A DNA stretch of 58,221 nucleotides. It comes from an uncultured Clostridia bacterium. Lineage in GTDB: Bacteria > Bacillota > Clostridia > Christensenellales > UBA1242. Location of the stretch: contig CATKXS010000007.1 in the NCBI GenBank assembly GCA_949841045.1, forward strand, positions 1 to 58,221, written 5' to 3'. Shown here piece by piece: positions 32,447-40,410 of the stretch. The notes below the pieces were generated by a model, which ran no database searches, was not told the origin of the DNA, and worked only from the letters and a program-made list of their open reading frames with translations. How positions within the stretch are numbered: the first letter of the stretch is position 1; each line of letters begins with the position of its first letter. Position numbers and translations under genes: made by a program.

Positions 32447-32878
32447 ATGAAAATTAGAAAAGCAACATATGACGATGAATCATTTATTTTAAAAGCAAAC
32501 GATGAAGTAAACATGGTTTCTGGTATAACAAACAAAAGCATGCTTGAAACAAATTTAAACAAAGATTTATTCTGTAAATCTCCAAAATTCAAATGTTTAA
32601 TTGCGGAAGACGATGGGAAAAAAGTTGCTTATTGTGCTTATTCCTATATTTATTGGGTTAATAAAGGTCGAGGCATTTATCTATCTAACATTTATGTTGT
32701 TCCTCAATGCAGAAGGAAAGGCATTGTAAACTTTTTAATGAAATATATTCAAACTCATGAAAAAAATGTAAAATTCATAACTGGGTTAGTTGGCAATGAA
32801 AATGAAATAATGCAGAAGGTATTTGCTAAATTAGGGGCAGAAGATGTGAATATGTTGACTTACTATTTAAAGTTTTAA
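32447..32878 (+). CDS. GNAT-family N-acetyltransferase
   Basis: 143 aa from the ATG at 32447, with GGAG 6 nt upstream. GNAT features: MKIRKATYDDESFI, GIYLSNIYVVPQCRRKGIVNFLMKYIQTH (acetyl-CoA loop QxRxxG), KFITGLVGNENEIMQKVFAKLGAE (beta6-alpha4). Acceptor unknown. It lies 23 bp behind the PRTase-like gene and probably shares its transcript. Confidence 0.85.
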   Translation: MKIRKATYDDESFILKANDEVNMVSGITNKSMLETNLNKDLFCKSPKFKCLIAEDDGKKVAYCAYSYIYWVNKGRGIYLSNIYVVPQCRRKGIVNFLMKYIQTHEKNVKFITGLVGNENEIMQKVFAKLGAEDVNMLTYYLKF

Positions 32879-33062
32879 TTTTCGCAAAATCAAAAATTCG
32901 TCGCAAAATATAAGATATAAGTCTGCTTCACTCACTTAAACTTGCAAACAAGTTTGCGGTTAGTTCGTTCATTGACTTATCAAAGTTTGATTTTTATTTT
33001 GATTATTTTTGATTTTTTAATCAAAAAATTGCCGTCGCAAAATCAAAACAGAAAAATCAAAA
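32879..33062 (+). repeat. Island repeats R3/R4
   Basis: TTTTCGCAAAATCAAAAATT (R3) directly behind the GNAT gene and R4 at 33010-33062, a 53-bp near copy of R1. R4 is followed by AAAAAGACTTCGTTGTCTGT and GTTGACACAAG, also present in R2. Confidence 0.7.
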
Positions 33063-33089
33063 AAAAGACTTCGTTGTCTGTTGACACAA

Positions 33090-33127
33090 GAAAAACCCAA
33101 TCCGAACCATTTGGATTGGGTTTTTTA
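33090..33127 (+). terminator. Strong terminator ending the repeat island
   Basis: AAAACCCAATCC...GGATTGGGTTTTTT: a perfect 12-bp stem with a T-run. Confidence 0.85.
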
Positions 33128-33171
33128 TATTTCAACCAAACAAATTTTTAATAGTATGTAAGGAGTTTAAT

Positions 33172-34143
33172 ATGTCATATGGATTTAAAGAATACGCAAA
33201 AGAGGTGCTAGAAAAAGTCAACAAACCTTTAGGCAAAATGGATATATGGAAAGAGGGGCAAAAATTGGGACTTGATGTCAAACTTGATACTGAAGGAAAG
33301 ACTCCATGGTATAGCATAGGCGCACAAATTTATTCAGAGATAAAAAATAAAGGTGATAAGTCAAGGTTTAAACAAGTTTCAAAAAGGCCCGCTTTATTCG
33401 CACTAGCAAATCAAAAAATAACAACAACTGATATTGTTAATGCTGAATCACACATGGAGACAATTGAAGAAAGTAATTTAAACGAAAAATATGAAAGAAA
33501 ACTACATAAAGCGCTAGTTCAATATTTGTATTCAAATCTATATTTCAATTGCCTAACAAAAACAATAATGCATGAAGTTTCATCGCGCTCAAAGAAAAAT
33601 GTTAACTACTGGATTCACCCAGATTTAATTGGCATTCATTTCCCTTTTGATGATTTTGAACCAACCACCCTAAATTCATTAGCAATATTAAATGAAAAAT
33701 CTTATAAAATATTTTCATTTGAGATGAAAGTTAATATAACCCTATCAAACTTAAGAGAATATTTTTTTCAAGCTGTTTCTAATTCAAGCTGGGCAAATGA
33801 AGGTTATTTAGTTGCTCCAAACATATGCGAAGATGATGAATTTTTAAATGAAGTGTCGCTATTAAATAATGCTTTTGGTATAGGTCTCATAAAATTAAAT
33901 ATAGACATTCCAGAGCAGAGCGAAATCTTATTCTATTCTAGGAAAAGAAATGATTTAGATATAAATATGCTTGACAAACTCATAAGCAAAAATCAAAATG
34001 TTAGAGAAATTTTTAACTGTATTATTGAAAGTAATAAACTATCAAGAATTGTAAACAAGGAAAAATTTGACGAAGTATTAACTGAAGATGAATACAATAG
34101 ATATAAAAAAGAAAATCTACTGAAAAATATAGATAACTTATAG
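33172..34143 (+). CDS. HARE-HTH / HrgA-like putative restriction-type nuclease
   Basis: 323 aa. N-terminal HARE winged helix (residues ~1-78: YAKEVLEKVNKPLGKMDIWKEGQKLGL...GKTPWYSIGAQIYSEIK...FALANQ), which recognises (often modified) DNA. The C-terminal part (ERKLHKALVQYLYSN...WIHPDLIGIHFPFDDF...KIFSFEMKVNITLSNLREYFFQAVSNSSWANEGYLVAP) matches the COG2958/HrgA type. HPDLIG and FEMK give a D...ExK pair as in PD-(D/E)xK nucleases. Together this suggests a stand-alone DNA-targeting defence or repair protein. SD AAGGAG. No methyltransferase is nearby. Confidence 0.75.
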   Translation: MSYGFKEYAKEVLEKVNKPLGKMDIWKEGQKLGLDVKLDTEGKTPWYSIGAQIYSEIKNKGDKSRFKQVSKRPALFALANQKITTTDIVNAESHMETIEESNLNEKYERKLHKALVQYLYSNLYFNCLTKTIMHEVSSRSKKNVNYWIHPDLIGIHFPFDDFEPTTLNSLAILNEKSYKIFSFEMKVNITLSNLREYFFQAVSNSSWANEGYLVAPNICEDDEFLNEVSLLNNAFGIGLIKLNIDIPEQSEILFYSRKRNDLDINMLDKLISKNQNVREIFNCIIESNKLSRIVNKEKFDEVLTEDEYNRYKKENLLKNIDNL

Positions 34144-34230
34144 CACAATAAAAGATTTAATTAAAAACCAACCTAAGGTTAAAAATACATAAAAACCAAT
34201 TTTTATTAAAAGCATTAGGAGAATTAACAA

Positions 34231-34659
34231 TTGAAAGTATTTATTAAACTTGTGCTACTTGCCGCAATCACTTTATTTGCACTTTTTAATTATAGAATAT
34301 TAAATTTCGATAAAGGCATCAGCAAAACAAGCATGGAAGATAAAAGCGTTACAGAAGTTTTGACAACGGTTGCTGGAATTACAAAAGTCGAATATTATAA
34401 ATTACCTTTTGCATCAGAAGATTCTGATTCATTGGAGGACTATATTTATAATGTTTATATTGTTACCAATAATGACGCATACTTACTTAAAGCTACCAAA
34501 GCCGATATTACAGCTTTCAACACTCTGTCAATATTCAGCAAAAATTTAAAGCCTAATAAAATCAAGCCAATACCTTTTTATGTTGAAATAATTTTGGGAA
34601 TAATCATTATATTTATCCCATTTGGACGAAGAAAAAATAAACGACAAGGTGCAGAATAA
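34231..34659 (+). CDS. Small membrane protein, unknown
   Basis: 142 aa, TTG start with AGGAG well placed. N-terminal helix (FIKLVLLAAITLFALFNY), an ~80-aa extracytoplasmic loop (VTEVLTTVAGITKVEYYKLPF...YIYNVYIVTNNDAYLLKAT) and a C-terminal helix (PFYVEIILGIIIIFIPFG) with a basic tail. No family recognised. It is the last forward gene before a pair of terminators. Confidence 0.65.
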   Translation: MKVFIKLVLLAAITLFALFNYRILNFDKGISKTSMEDKSVTEVLTTVAGITKVEYYKLPFASEDSDSLEDYIYNVYIVTNNDAYLLKATKADITAFNTLSIFSKNLKPNKIKPIPFYVEIILGIIIIFIPFGRRKNKRQGAE

Positions 34660-34675
34660 ACATTTAATTCAGCCT

Positions 34676-34718
34676 TGTCTAAAACTCTAATCCACTCTTG
34701 TGGTTTAGGGTTTTTATT
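34676..34718 (+). terminator. Terminator of the 34231 gene
   Basis: AACTCTAATCCAC-TCTT-GTGGTTTAGGGTTTTT, a stem with small mismatches and a T-run. Confidence 0.7.
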
Positions 34719-34765
34719 TTATGCAAAGTCATCAAATGCTCATTTCATCTACTCAAACAACAAAA

Positions 34766-34801
34766 AATACGGAAGCATATTTTCGACCTCCGTATTTTTT
34801 A
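34766..34801. terminator. Bidirectional terminator
   Basis: AAATACGGA...TCCGTATTTTTT with an A-run on the other side; it can serve the reverse-strand repeat gene. Confidence 0.75.
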
Positions 34802-34867
34802 TTTTTCATTTTTTAACAGCTTTTGTACTCTTTAAACACGCTTAACTTTTCCCTACTTTTATAGTCT

Positions 34868-36754
34868 TTAAACACGTTTAACCTTTCCGCCTGTTAAGAC
34901 AATCATCTTGACTGCTTCGATTGAGTAGTCTTGTAATTCCACCTCAAGTGGTTTATCAAGAACTCCTCTTGCAAGCACCTTAACATGCCCTACATTTTTG
35001 TTGACGAGTTTTTTTGCTTTAAGTTCTTCAAGAGTTACCCTGTCATTTGGGCCAAAATTTGTCGAAAGCATATCAATATTGATTATGCCCTTCTTTCCAG
35101 TATATGTTGACTTACTAACTGCGCTGCCTGCTTTGCTTAAGTTTGGTTTATATGTATTTCTTGTCTTACGTACGTCTTCTACGAGCGAAACAGCAACCTC
35201 ATCTGAAATCATCGCATTAACTTCAGCCGCCGAAACAAACTCGCGGTGAATTTTGTCAACAGTTGCCTGATTCTTTCTGCGCATGTATTCCTCATACGCC
35301 TCCTCAGAAATAAGTTCTTTGATAAGTTCTTTCTTGATGAGTGCTTCCGTTGTTTCATAAGGCATTACAAAATCTTCGTTAGATTCAGACCCTCTATTAA
35401 GTCCATATTTTTCAGCTACATCTGCAATTAATTCCATTGCATATTTTAATCTTCTAGGGTTTGTTATTTTGTACATACAAGGTACTTCCTCATAACGCTT
35501 ACTTTCAGAGCGTTCCACCTTGTACTTGCTATCTGCATAATCGTCTGGATTAAGTGCAAGATAAAGTTTTAACGTTTTTCCTCTAACATTGAATTTTGCA
35601 ATCTTAGTTCTTCCAGCATTTAAACTGTCATAGTTCCAAGAGATACGGCTCTTTACTTTTTTGTATGACAACAGTTCATTTTTAAGTGCAGAATAGTAAT
35701 TCTTTGTTTCATCACTAGACTGAATAAGTCTTGCCAAAAATGATTTTTTATAACGTGCTACAATTCCAAATCCTTCAACATATTTTACCTCTGTCTCATC
35801 TCCCTCATCTTCTGCAAATTCATCAGCTTCATTGGTAAGCGAAACAGCACCCTTGTCTGAAAGCATTGCAATTATATCAGCTGCTGAAACAAATTCGTTG
35901 CTGATTTTTTCATTTCCCGCCTGATTCTTTCTGCGCATGTATTCCTCATACGCCTCCTCAGATATAAGCTCTTTGATAAGTTCTTTCTTTATGAGTGCTT
36001 CAGTTGTTTCATAAGGCATAACGAAATCTTCATTAGATTCAGCCCCTCTATTAAGTCCATATTTTTCTGCTACATCAGCAATTAATTCCATTGCATATTT
36101 AAGTCTACGAGGATTTGTTATCTTGTACATGCAAGGCACTTCCTCATAACGCTTACTTTCTGAGCGTTCCACCTTGTACTTACTATCAGCATAATCATCT
36201 GGATTAAGGGCAAGATACAATTTAAGTGTTTTTCCTCTAACATTGAATTTTGCAATCTTAGTTCTTCCAGCATTTAAACTGTCATAGTTCCAAGAGATAC
36301 GGCTCTTTACTTTTTTGTATGACAACAGTTCGTTTTTAAGTGCAGAATAATAATTTTTCGTCTCATCACTAGACTGAATAAGTCTTGCCAAAAATGATTT
36401 TTTATAACGTGCTACAATTCCAAATCCTTCAACAATTTTAACCGTTGTTTCTTCATCTTCTTCCTCAGACTCAACTTCTTCAATAATTTCTTCTGCTTCA
36501 TCCAAAACTGCAACTTCGCTCTTCTCGATTTCTACTTTTTCTTCGCTGACCTTATTATTAGCCTTATCCTTTTTAACAGACTTTTTCTTCCTTTTGTCTT
36601 CTTCATCATCGCCTGGATTTTTCTTTCTGCCAATGATAAACGCCACAGCCATAATTAGTCCAGCAACAACAACTATGCCAACAATCCAAGCCCACCATGG
36701 AATGGTTGACCACTGCAAATCAGCAAGCATACTTTTACTTAAAATGTAACTCAT
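34868..36754 (-). CDS. Membrane-anchored protein with duplicated ~200-aa domain and C-terminal uL15-like domain
   Basis: 628 aa from the ATG at 36754 (SD GAGGAGAGG). Order: one membrane helix (residues ~19-41, WWAWIVGIVVVAGLIMAVAFI), an acidic/basic linker, two nearly identical domains (106-305 and 324-525, period 218 aa) starting VEGFGIVARYKKSFLARLIQS and ending EEYMRRKNQA, then a C-terminal ~75 residues (INIDMLSTNFGPNDRVTLEELKAKKLVNKNVGHVKVLARGVLD...YSIEAVKMIVLTGGKVKRV). That tail resembles the C-terminal domain of ribosomal protein uL15 (VTLETLK...VKILG-G-L...A-x-x-x-I-x-x-x-GG-x-V). This is not ribosomal L15 itself. The DNA of the two domains is also almost identical, so the duplication is recent or maintained by conversion. 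Function unknown. Confidence 0.8.
   Translation of the reverse strand: MSYILSKSMLADLQWSTIPWWAWIVGIVVVAGLIMAVAFIIGRKKNPGDDEEDKRKKKSVKKDKANNKVSEEKVEIEKSEVAVLDEAEEIIEEVESEEEDEETTVKIVEGFGIVARYKKSFLARLIQSSDETKNYYSALKNELLSYKKVKSRISWNYDSLNAGRTKIAKFNVRGKTLKLYLALNPDDYADSKYKVERSESKRYEEVPCMYKITNPRRLKYAMELIADVAEKYGLNRGAESNEDFVMPYETTEALIKKELIKELISEEAYEEYMRRKNQAGNEKISNEFVSAADIIAMLSDKGAVSLTNEADEFAEDEGDETEVKYVEGFGIVARYKKSFLARLIQSSDETKNYYSALKNELLSYKKVKSRISWNYDSLNAGRTKIAKFNVRGKTLKLYLALNPDDYADSKYKVERSESKRYEEVPCMYKITNPRRLKYAMELIADVAEKYGLNRGSESNEDFVMPYETTEALIKKELIKELISEEAYEEYMRRKNQATVDKIHREFVSAAEVNAMISDEVAVSLVEDVRKTRNTYKPNLSKAGSAVSKSTYTGKKGIINIDMLSTNFGPNDRVTLEELKAKKLVNKNVGHVKVLARGVLDKPLEVELQDYSIEAVKMIVLTGGKVKRV
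35180..36439 (-). repeat. 654-bp direct duplication inside the uL15-like gene
   Basis: Codons 106-305 (36439-35840) and 324-525 (35785-35180) encode almost identical sequence, also at nucleotide level (for example TAAAGAGCCGTATCTCTTGG and the SFLARLIQSSDETKNYYSALK segment). The difference near the C-terminal end of each copy marks the boundary. Confidence 0.85.
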
Positions 36755-36941
36755 AATTCCTCTCCTCTTATGTAAGCCTATGGTTAGTATTATAACTCTA
36801 TTAAAACAAAAAATCAAGGTAATTTTTCAAACAAAAAATTAAAATTTATCACTCTCAAAAAAACAAATTTAAAACTTATTTACTAAAAAAATAACACAAA
36901 TTTTCACAATATGTGTTATACTAAATTAAAGGAGAAACATT

Positions 36942-37664
36942 ATGAAAAATATAACAATAATCACAGGCGCATCGAAAGGCGTAGGCAAAGAACTTGCAAA
37001 AGAGTTTTTACTTAAAGGAGAAAATGTTTGTTTAATTGCAAGAACAAAAAATGAACTCATTAAAACGCAAAAAGAATTATCTAAATTAACAAACAACGAC
37101 ATTGTCGCTTATAACGGAAATATTAGTGATGAAAAATTTGTTAAAGATTTTTATCAAGATTTGACTAAAAAATATAACATAACCTGTCTAGTAAATAATG
37201 CCGGCGTTGGAAGATTTGGCACAATATATGATAATAATAAAAAAATGATAGACGAAGTCTTTCCTGCAATTGTATATGGTACAATTCTAATGACCACTTA
37301 CGCTTTACCATATCTCAAGAAAAGTAAAGAAATAGTAAAAGTGGTAAATATAATTTCACAGTCTGGAATAAGAGCATTTAAATTTGAAAGTGTATATTGC
37401 TCAGCTAAATGGGCTCAAGAAGGATATGCTCAGTGTTTAAGAGCCGAAACTTTTGGAACAAATATAAAAGTTATAAATGTCTATCCAGGAGGCATCAATT
37501 CTGAATTTTGGAAAGATAATAGAAATTATGTTCCAGCTGGAATTGAAAATACTTTTGCTACAACAGAAGAAGTCGCAAAAATTATAGTAGACAATCTATA
37601 CAATAAAGAAAGCTTGATATTAAAAGATTTAGTCTTTGAGCAAACTCATATGAATTTAGAATAA
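36942..37664 (+). CDS. Short-chain dehydrogenase/reductase
   Basis: 240 aa, classical SDR. Cofactor motif TGASKGVGKELA (residues ~8-19), NNAGVGRFG, catalytic Ser in NIISQSG, and YCSAK as YxxxK; PGG after the active site. The Arg in LIARTKNEL favours NADP(H). Substrate unknown. SD GGAG; TATACT lies at 36917. Confidence 0.9.
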   Translation: MKNITIITGASKGVGKELAKEFLLKGENVCLIARTKNELIKTQKELSKLTNNDIVAYNGNISDEKFVKDFYQDLTKKYNITCLVNNAGVGRFGTIYDNNKKMIDEVFPAIVYGTILMTTYALPYLKKSKEIVKVVNIISQSGIRAFKFESVYCSAKWAQEGYAQCLRAETFGTNIKVINVYPGGINSEFWKDNRNYVPAGIENTFATTEEVAKIIVDNLYNKESLILKDLVFEQTHMNLE

Positions 37665-37729
37665 ACTCATTTTTCTTTAAATATAATATCCTTTTAAAAA
37701 TATTTAACTAATATTAATTTGGAGTAGAA

Positions 37730-38404
37730 ATGAGTAAAAGAGAACAACTATGCCTGCAGATGCGAAATAAAAACGGACTATATGATGAGAGTTATTGCAA
37801 ACACTATATCAAAAATAAATGGGGATAATTACGCTTTTTATTTTTTAGATTTCAATCGATAAGCGTGTTTATACTTGGTGCAATTTCAGCCGTTGTTTCC
37901 TGGCATGAATTAAAATCACAAGAAGCAAGCCTTCTTAAATACATTCCTCTATTAATTGCCGCAATTTTAGGATTTGCTTGGATATTTATGATTATAAAAG
38001 GCTTATGGTACTGGAAATACACCAAACATGTCTTTGTATCAAATGAGGGAATATGGGTGATGAGTTGCAGTACTCTTTGGTAGAAAGGAGCCCCTGATTT
38101 TATGGGGAAACGACGTTTTATTGCACCTTCTTGGTCACTCTACTCATGGAGTGAATTAAAAAGCATTTCCTCCACTCGCCTAGAAAAACAAAAGAAAGAA
38201 TTATATGACCTGTTTGAAGCTTTTGATTACATGGTTCTAAAATCATCAAAACTCGCCTCCATTTATCCAACCCGCTGGGACGGCGTGGAAAGAGTAGACT
38301 TTCTAACTAAGACGGAAGTCGAAGATATAATTGAGTACGGAAAAATGCAAAAGAAAATAAAGAAGAAAAAACACCAAACAGAATCAGAGGACTTAATCGT
38401 GTAA
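37730..38404 (+). pseudogene. Membrane-protein gene interrupted by two in-frame stop codons
   Basis: One continuous frame of 225 codons from an ATG with SD (GGAG, 6 nt upstream) contains TAA at 37826-37828 and TAG at 38081-38083 and ends at 38404. The parts are MSKREQLCLQMRNKNGLYDESYCKHYIKNKWG; two membrane helices (ISVFILGAISAVVSWHEL; YIPLLIAAILGFAWIFMIIKG); and a soluble section with GKRRFIAPSWSLYSWSELKSISSTRLEKQKKEL. Because all pieces share one frame with no indel, I read this as one gene with two recent nonsense mutations. Separate expression of the last part (an SD-like AAAGGAG lies before the ATG at 38102) cannot be excluded. Confidence 0.65.
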
Positions 38405-38502
38405 ATTTGTGGATTTATAATTGAAAAATCTGAGTTAATAAACAATACTGATAATCTATATATTTATGCCAAAGGAATAATGGCAATATACGCCTCAGTA
38501 TC

Positions 38503-38532
38503 TTGACTTTTCTACTGACTTAATGATATAAT
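38503..38532 (+). promoter_or_regulatory. Promoter of the ABC exporter (leaderless layout)
   Basis: TTGACT (38503-38508), an 18-nt spacer, TATAAT (38527-38532), then only 7 nt to the ATG at 38540. Confidence 0.75.
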
Positions 38533-38539
38533 CTTCATT

Positions 38540-40351
38540 ATGAAAAAATCAAACAAAAGCGTAAAAGAAAAAAGTAAACAATATTATTTTTTTAAATCTC
38601 TCACATATTTAAAACCATACAAGGGTTGGGGCTTTATTTGCATTCTAAGTTGCATTCTCGCCTCAGCCCTTTCTGTCATGTTTCCAATTTATACCGAAAA
38701 GACACTCACCGCTTTTACAAATCAAGACGGGAAAGGGCTACTTATCAGTGCCAGCCTTCTGCTTCTCTTCCAAATAGCCCATTCGGTGTCACACATGCTC
38801 CTATGGGGAACAACTGCTGATAAACTTCGTGCACGCGTCACAAAGGATATTAGATACAATGCCGTAAACAGCATTATGAAATTAAGAACGCGAAATTTTG
38901 ACCTCTATGGCAGTGGAAAACTTTTGCAAGTAGTATCAAGCGACACAGCATCTCTTTCCAGCATATATACCAGCATAGTAGATGTATTTATGAGCTTAAT
39001 GGCAAAAGTAGCCGTTTTCGTTTACATATTTGCTGCAAACTATATCTTAGGTTTTTATTGCATTTTTGAATTCGCAGTCGTATGCTGGGTATATCACTTC
39101 AGAATCCGAACAAGAATGAAAGACCAACTTAAATTAAAAAAGGAAAATGATAAAAATCTTGGCTTCATAAACGAAACCATAAGAGGCGTACGTGATATAA
39201 AAAACTTCAATATCCAAACCTCAATGATGGGAAAAACAGATGAATCCTTAAAAAGTCTCGAAAGAGCTGATTACAAATATGGAAGCAAACAATATCAACT
39301 TTTCCGCGTTACCGTTATAACAAAAAACATCATGGCCTTTCTATTTATCCCCCTAGCTCTCCTGCTAATACATTATAACCTAGCGACTTTTCCAGTAGCC
39401 TTCACTATCTTCGTCTTTAGAAATGACGCTACTTCTGTTATCGACTGGATTATGAACACTTGGGAACACATTAAGGACGGCGGAATTTACGCAGAACGTA
39501 TATTTAATGTTATCGAGGGCTACAAGGAAGGCTTTGAACAATTTCCTGAAAAAGATAATTTTGAAAGTCTGCCAAAACAACTTGATATTGAAATAAAAGA
39601 TTTGACTTTCAGTTATAATAATTCTGAAGCGGTGCTTAAAAATTTCAATTTAAATATAATGCATGGAAACAAGATTGCAATCGTAGGCGAAAGCGGAGGC
39701 GGTAAAAGTACTATCTTAAAACTATTAAACAAAACTTATGATATTGAAAGAGGAAAAATATTCATAGGCGGACAAGACCTCTGCGACTTCTCAAAAGAAA
39801 CTTTAAGAAATGTGATTACTATCGTTTCGCAGGACCCATACATATTCAATTTCTCAATACTCGAAAACCTTAAAATTATAAATCCAACAGCAAGCAAAAA
39901 ACAGATTGAAGACGCTTGCAAAAAAGCTCAAATTCACGACTTTATAATGTCACAACCTGACGGATATGACACAGTTCTTGGCGAAGGCGGAACAAGACTG
40001 TCTGGCGGACAAAAACAACGCCTTGCAATCGCTCGTGCCTTTTTGAAAGATAGCCCAATCTTGATATTTGATGAAACAACAAGCGCACTCGACAACGAAA
40101 ACCAAAACAAGATTAAGGACGCAATCGACAATATCGGTCGAAACAAAATTGTCATCATTGTCGCACACCGCCTCTCAACCATAGTTGACGCAGATACAAT
40201 ATATTTTATGAAAGGCGGACAAATCTTGACAAGCGGAACTCACCAAACTCTCCTCACCTCTTGCCAAGAATATAAACGCCTTTACGAACACGAAAGCACA
40301 AGCCAAGAGGAAATCGAATCACAACAAAAATCTGAAGAAACCGAAGATTAA
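38540..40351 (+). CDS. ABC exporter half-transporter (membrane domain + ATPase)
   Basis: 603 aa. N-terminal six-helix export domain (to ~310), then an ATPase: Walker A GESGGGKST, Q-loop VSQDPYIFNFSILENL, signature LSGGQKQR, Walker B ILIFDETTSALD, H-loop VAHRLST, all intact. It should work as a homodimer exporting a lipid, drug or peptide; no peptidase domain and no adjacent precursor gene, so the cargo is open. The C-terminus is an acidic Gln/Glu tail. No SD; the promoter puts the RNA start at or near the ATG. Confidence 0.92.
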   Translation: MKKSNKSVKEKSKQYYFFKSLTYLKPYKGWGFICILSCILASALSVMFPIYTEKTLTAFTNQDGKGLLISASLLLLFQIAHSVSHMLLWGTTADKLRARVTKDIRYNAVNSIMKLRTRNFDLYGSGKLLQVVSSDTASLSSIYTSIVDVFMSLMAKVAVFVYIFAANYILGFYCIFEFAVVCWVYHFRIRTRMKDQLKLKKENDKNLGFINETIRGVRDIKNFNIQTSMMGKTDESLKSLERADYKYGSKQYQLFRVTVITKNIMAFLFIPLALLLIHYNLATFPVAFTIFVFRNDATSVIDWIMNTWEHIKDGGIYAERIFNVIEGYKEGFEQFPEKDNFESLPKQLDIEIKDLTFSYNNSEAVLKNFNLNIMHGNKIAIVGESGGGKSTILKLLNKTYDIERGKIFIGGQDLCDFSKETLRNVITIVSQDPYIFNFSILENLKIINPTASKKQIEDACKKAQIHDFIMSQPDGYDTVLGEGGTRLSGGQKQRLAIARAFLKDSPILIFDETTSALDNENQNKIKDAIDNIGRNKIVIIVAHRLSTIVDADTIYFMKGGQILTSGTHQTLLTSCQEYKRLYEHESTSQEEIESQQKSEETED

Positions 40352-40373
40352 ACAAAAAACATTTTAATACATA

Positions 40374-40406
40374 AAAGACCTTGACAACAAGTCAAGGTAT
40401 TTTTTT
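40374..40406. terminator. Terminator between ABC exporter and the 40411 gene
   Basis: ACCTTGAC-AACAA-GTCAAGGT followed by a run of seven T. Confidence 0.85.
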
Positions 40407-40410
40407 AAAC

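Noticed and set aside
30254-33127. Classic integrative element with an attR copy of the tRNA-Ser 3' end
   Set aside because: I found no second copy of the tRNA end and no integrase in the window; only the TCAAAA-rich repeats recur.
34868-36754. Genuine ribosomal protein L15
   Set aside because: It has a membrane anchor and duplicated unrelated domains, is several times too long and lies outside any ribosomal operon.
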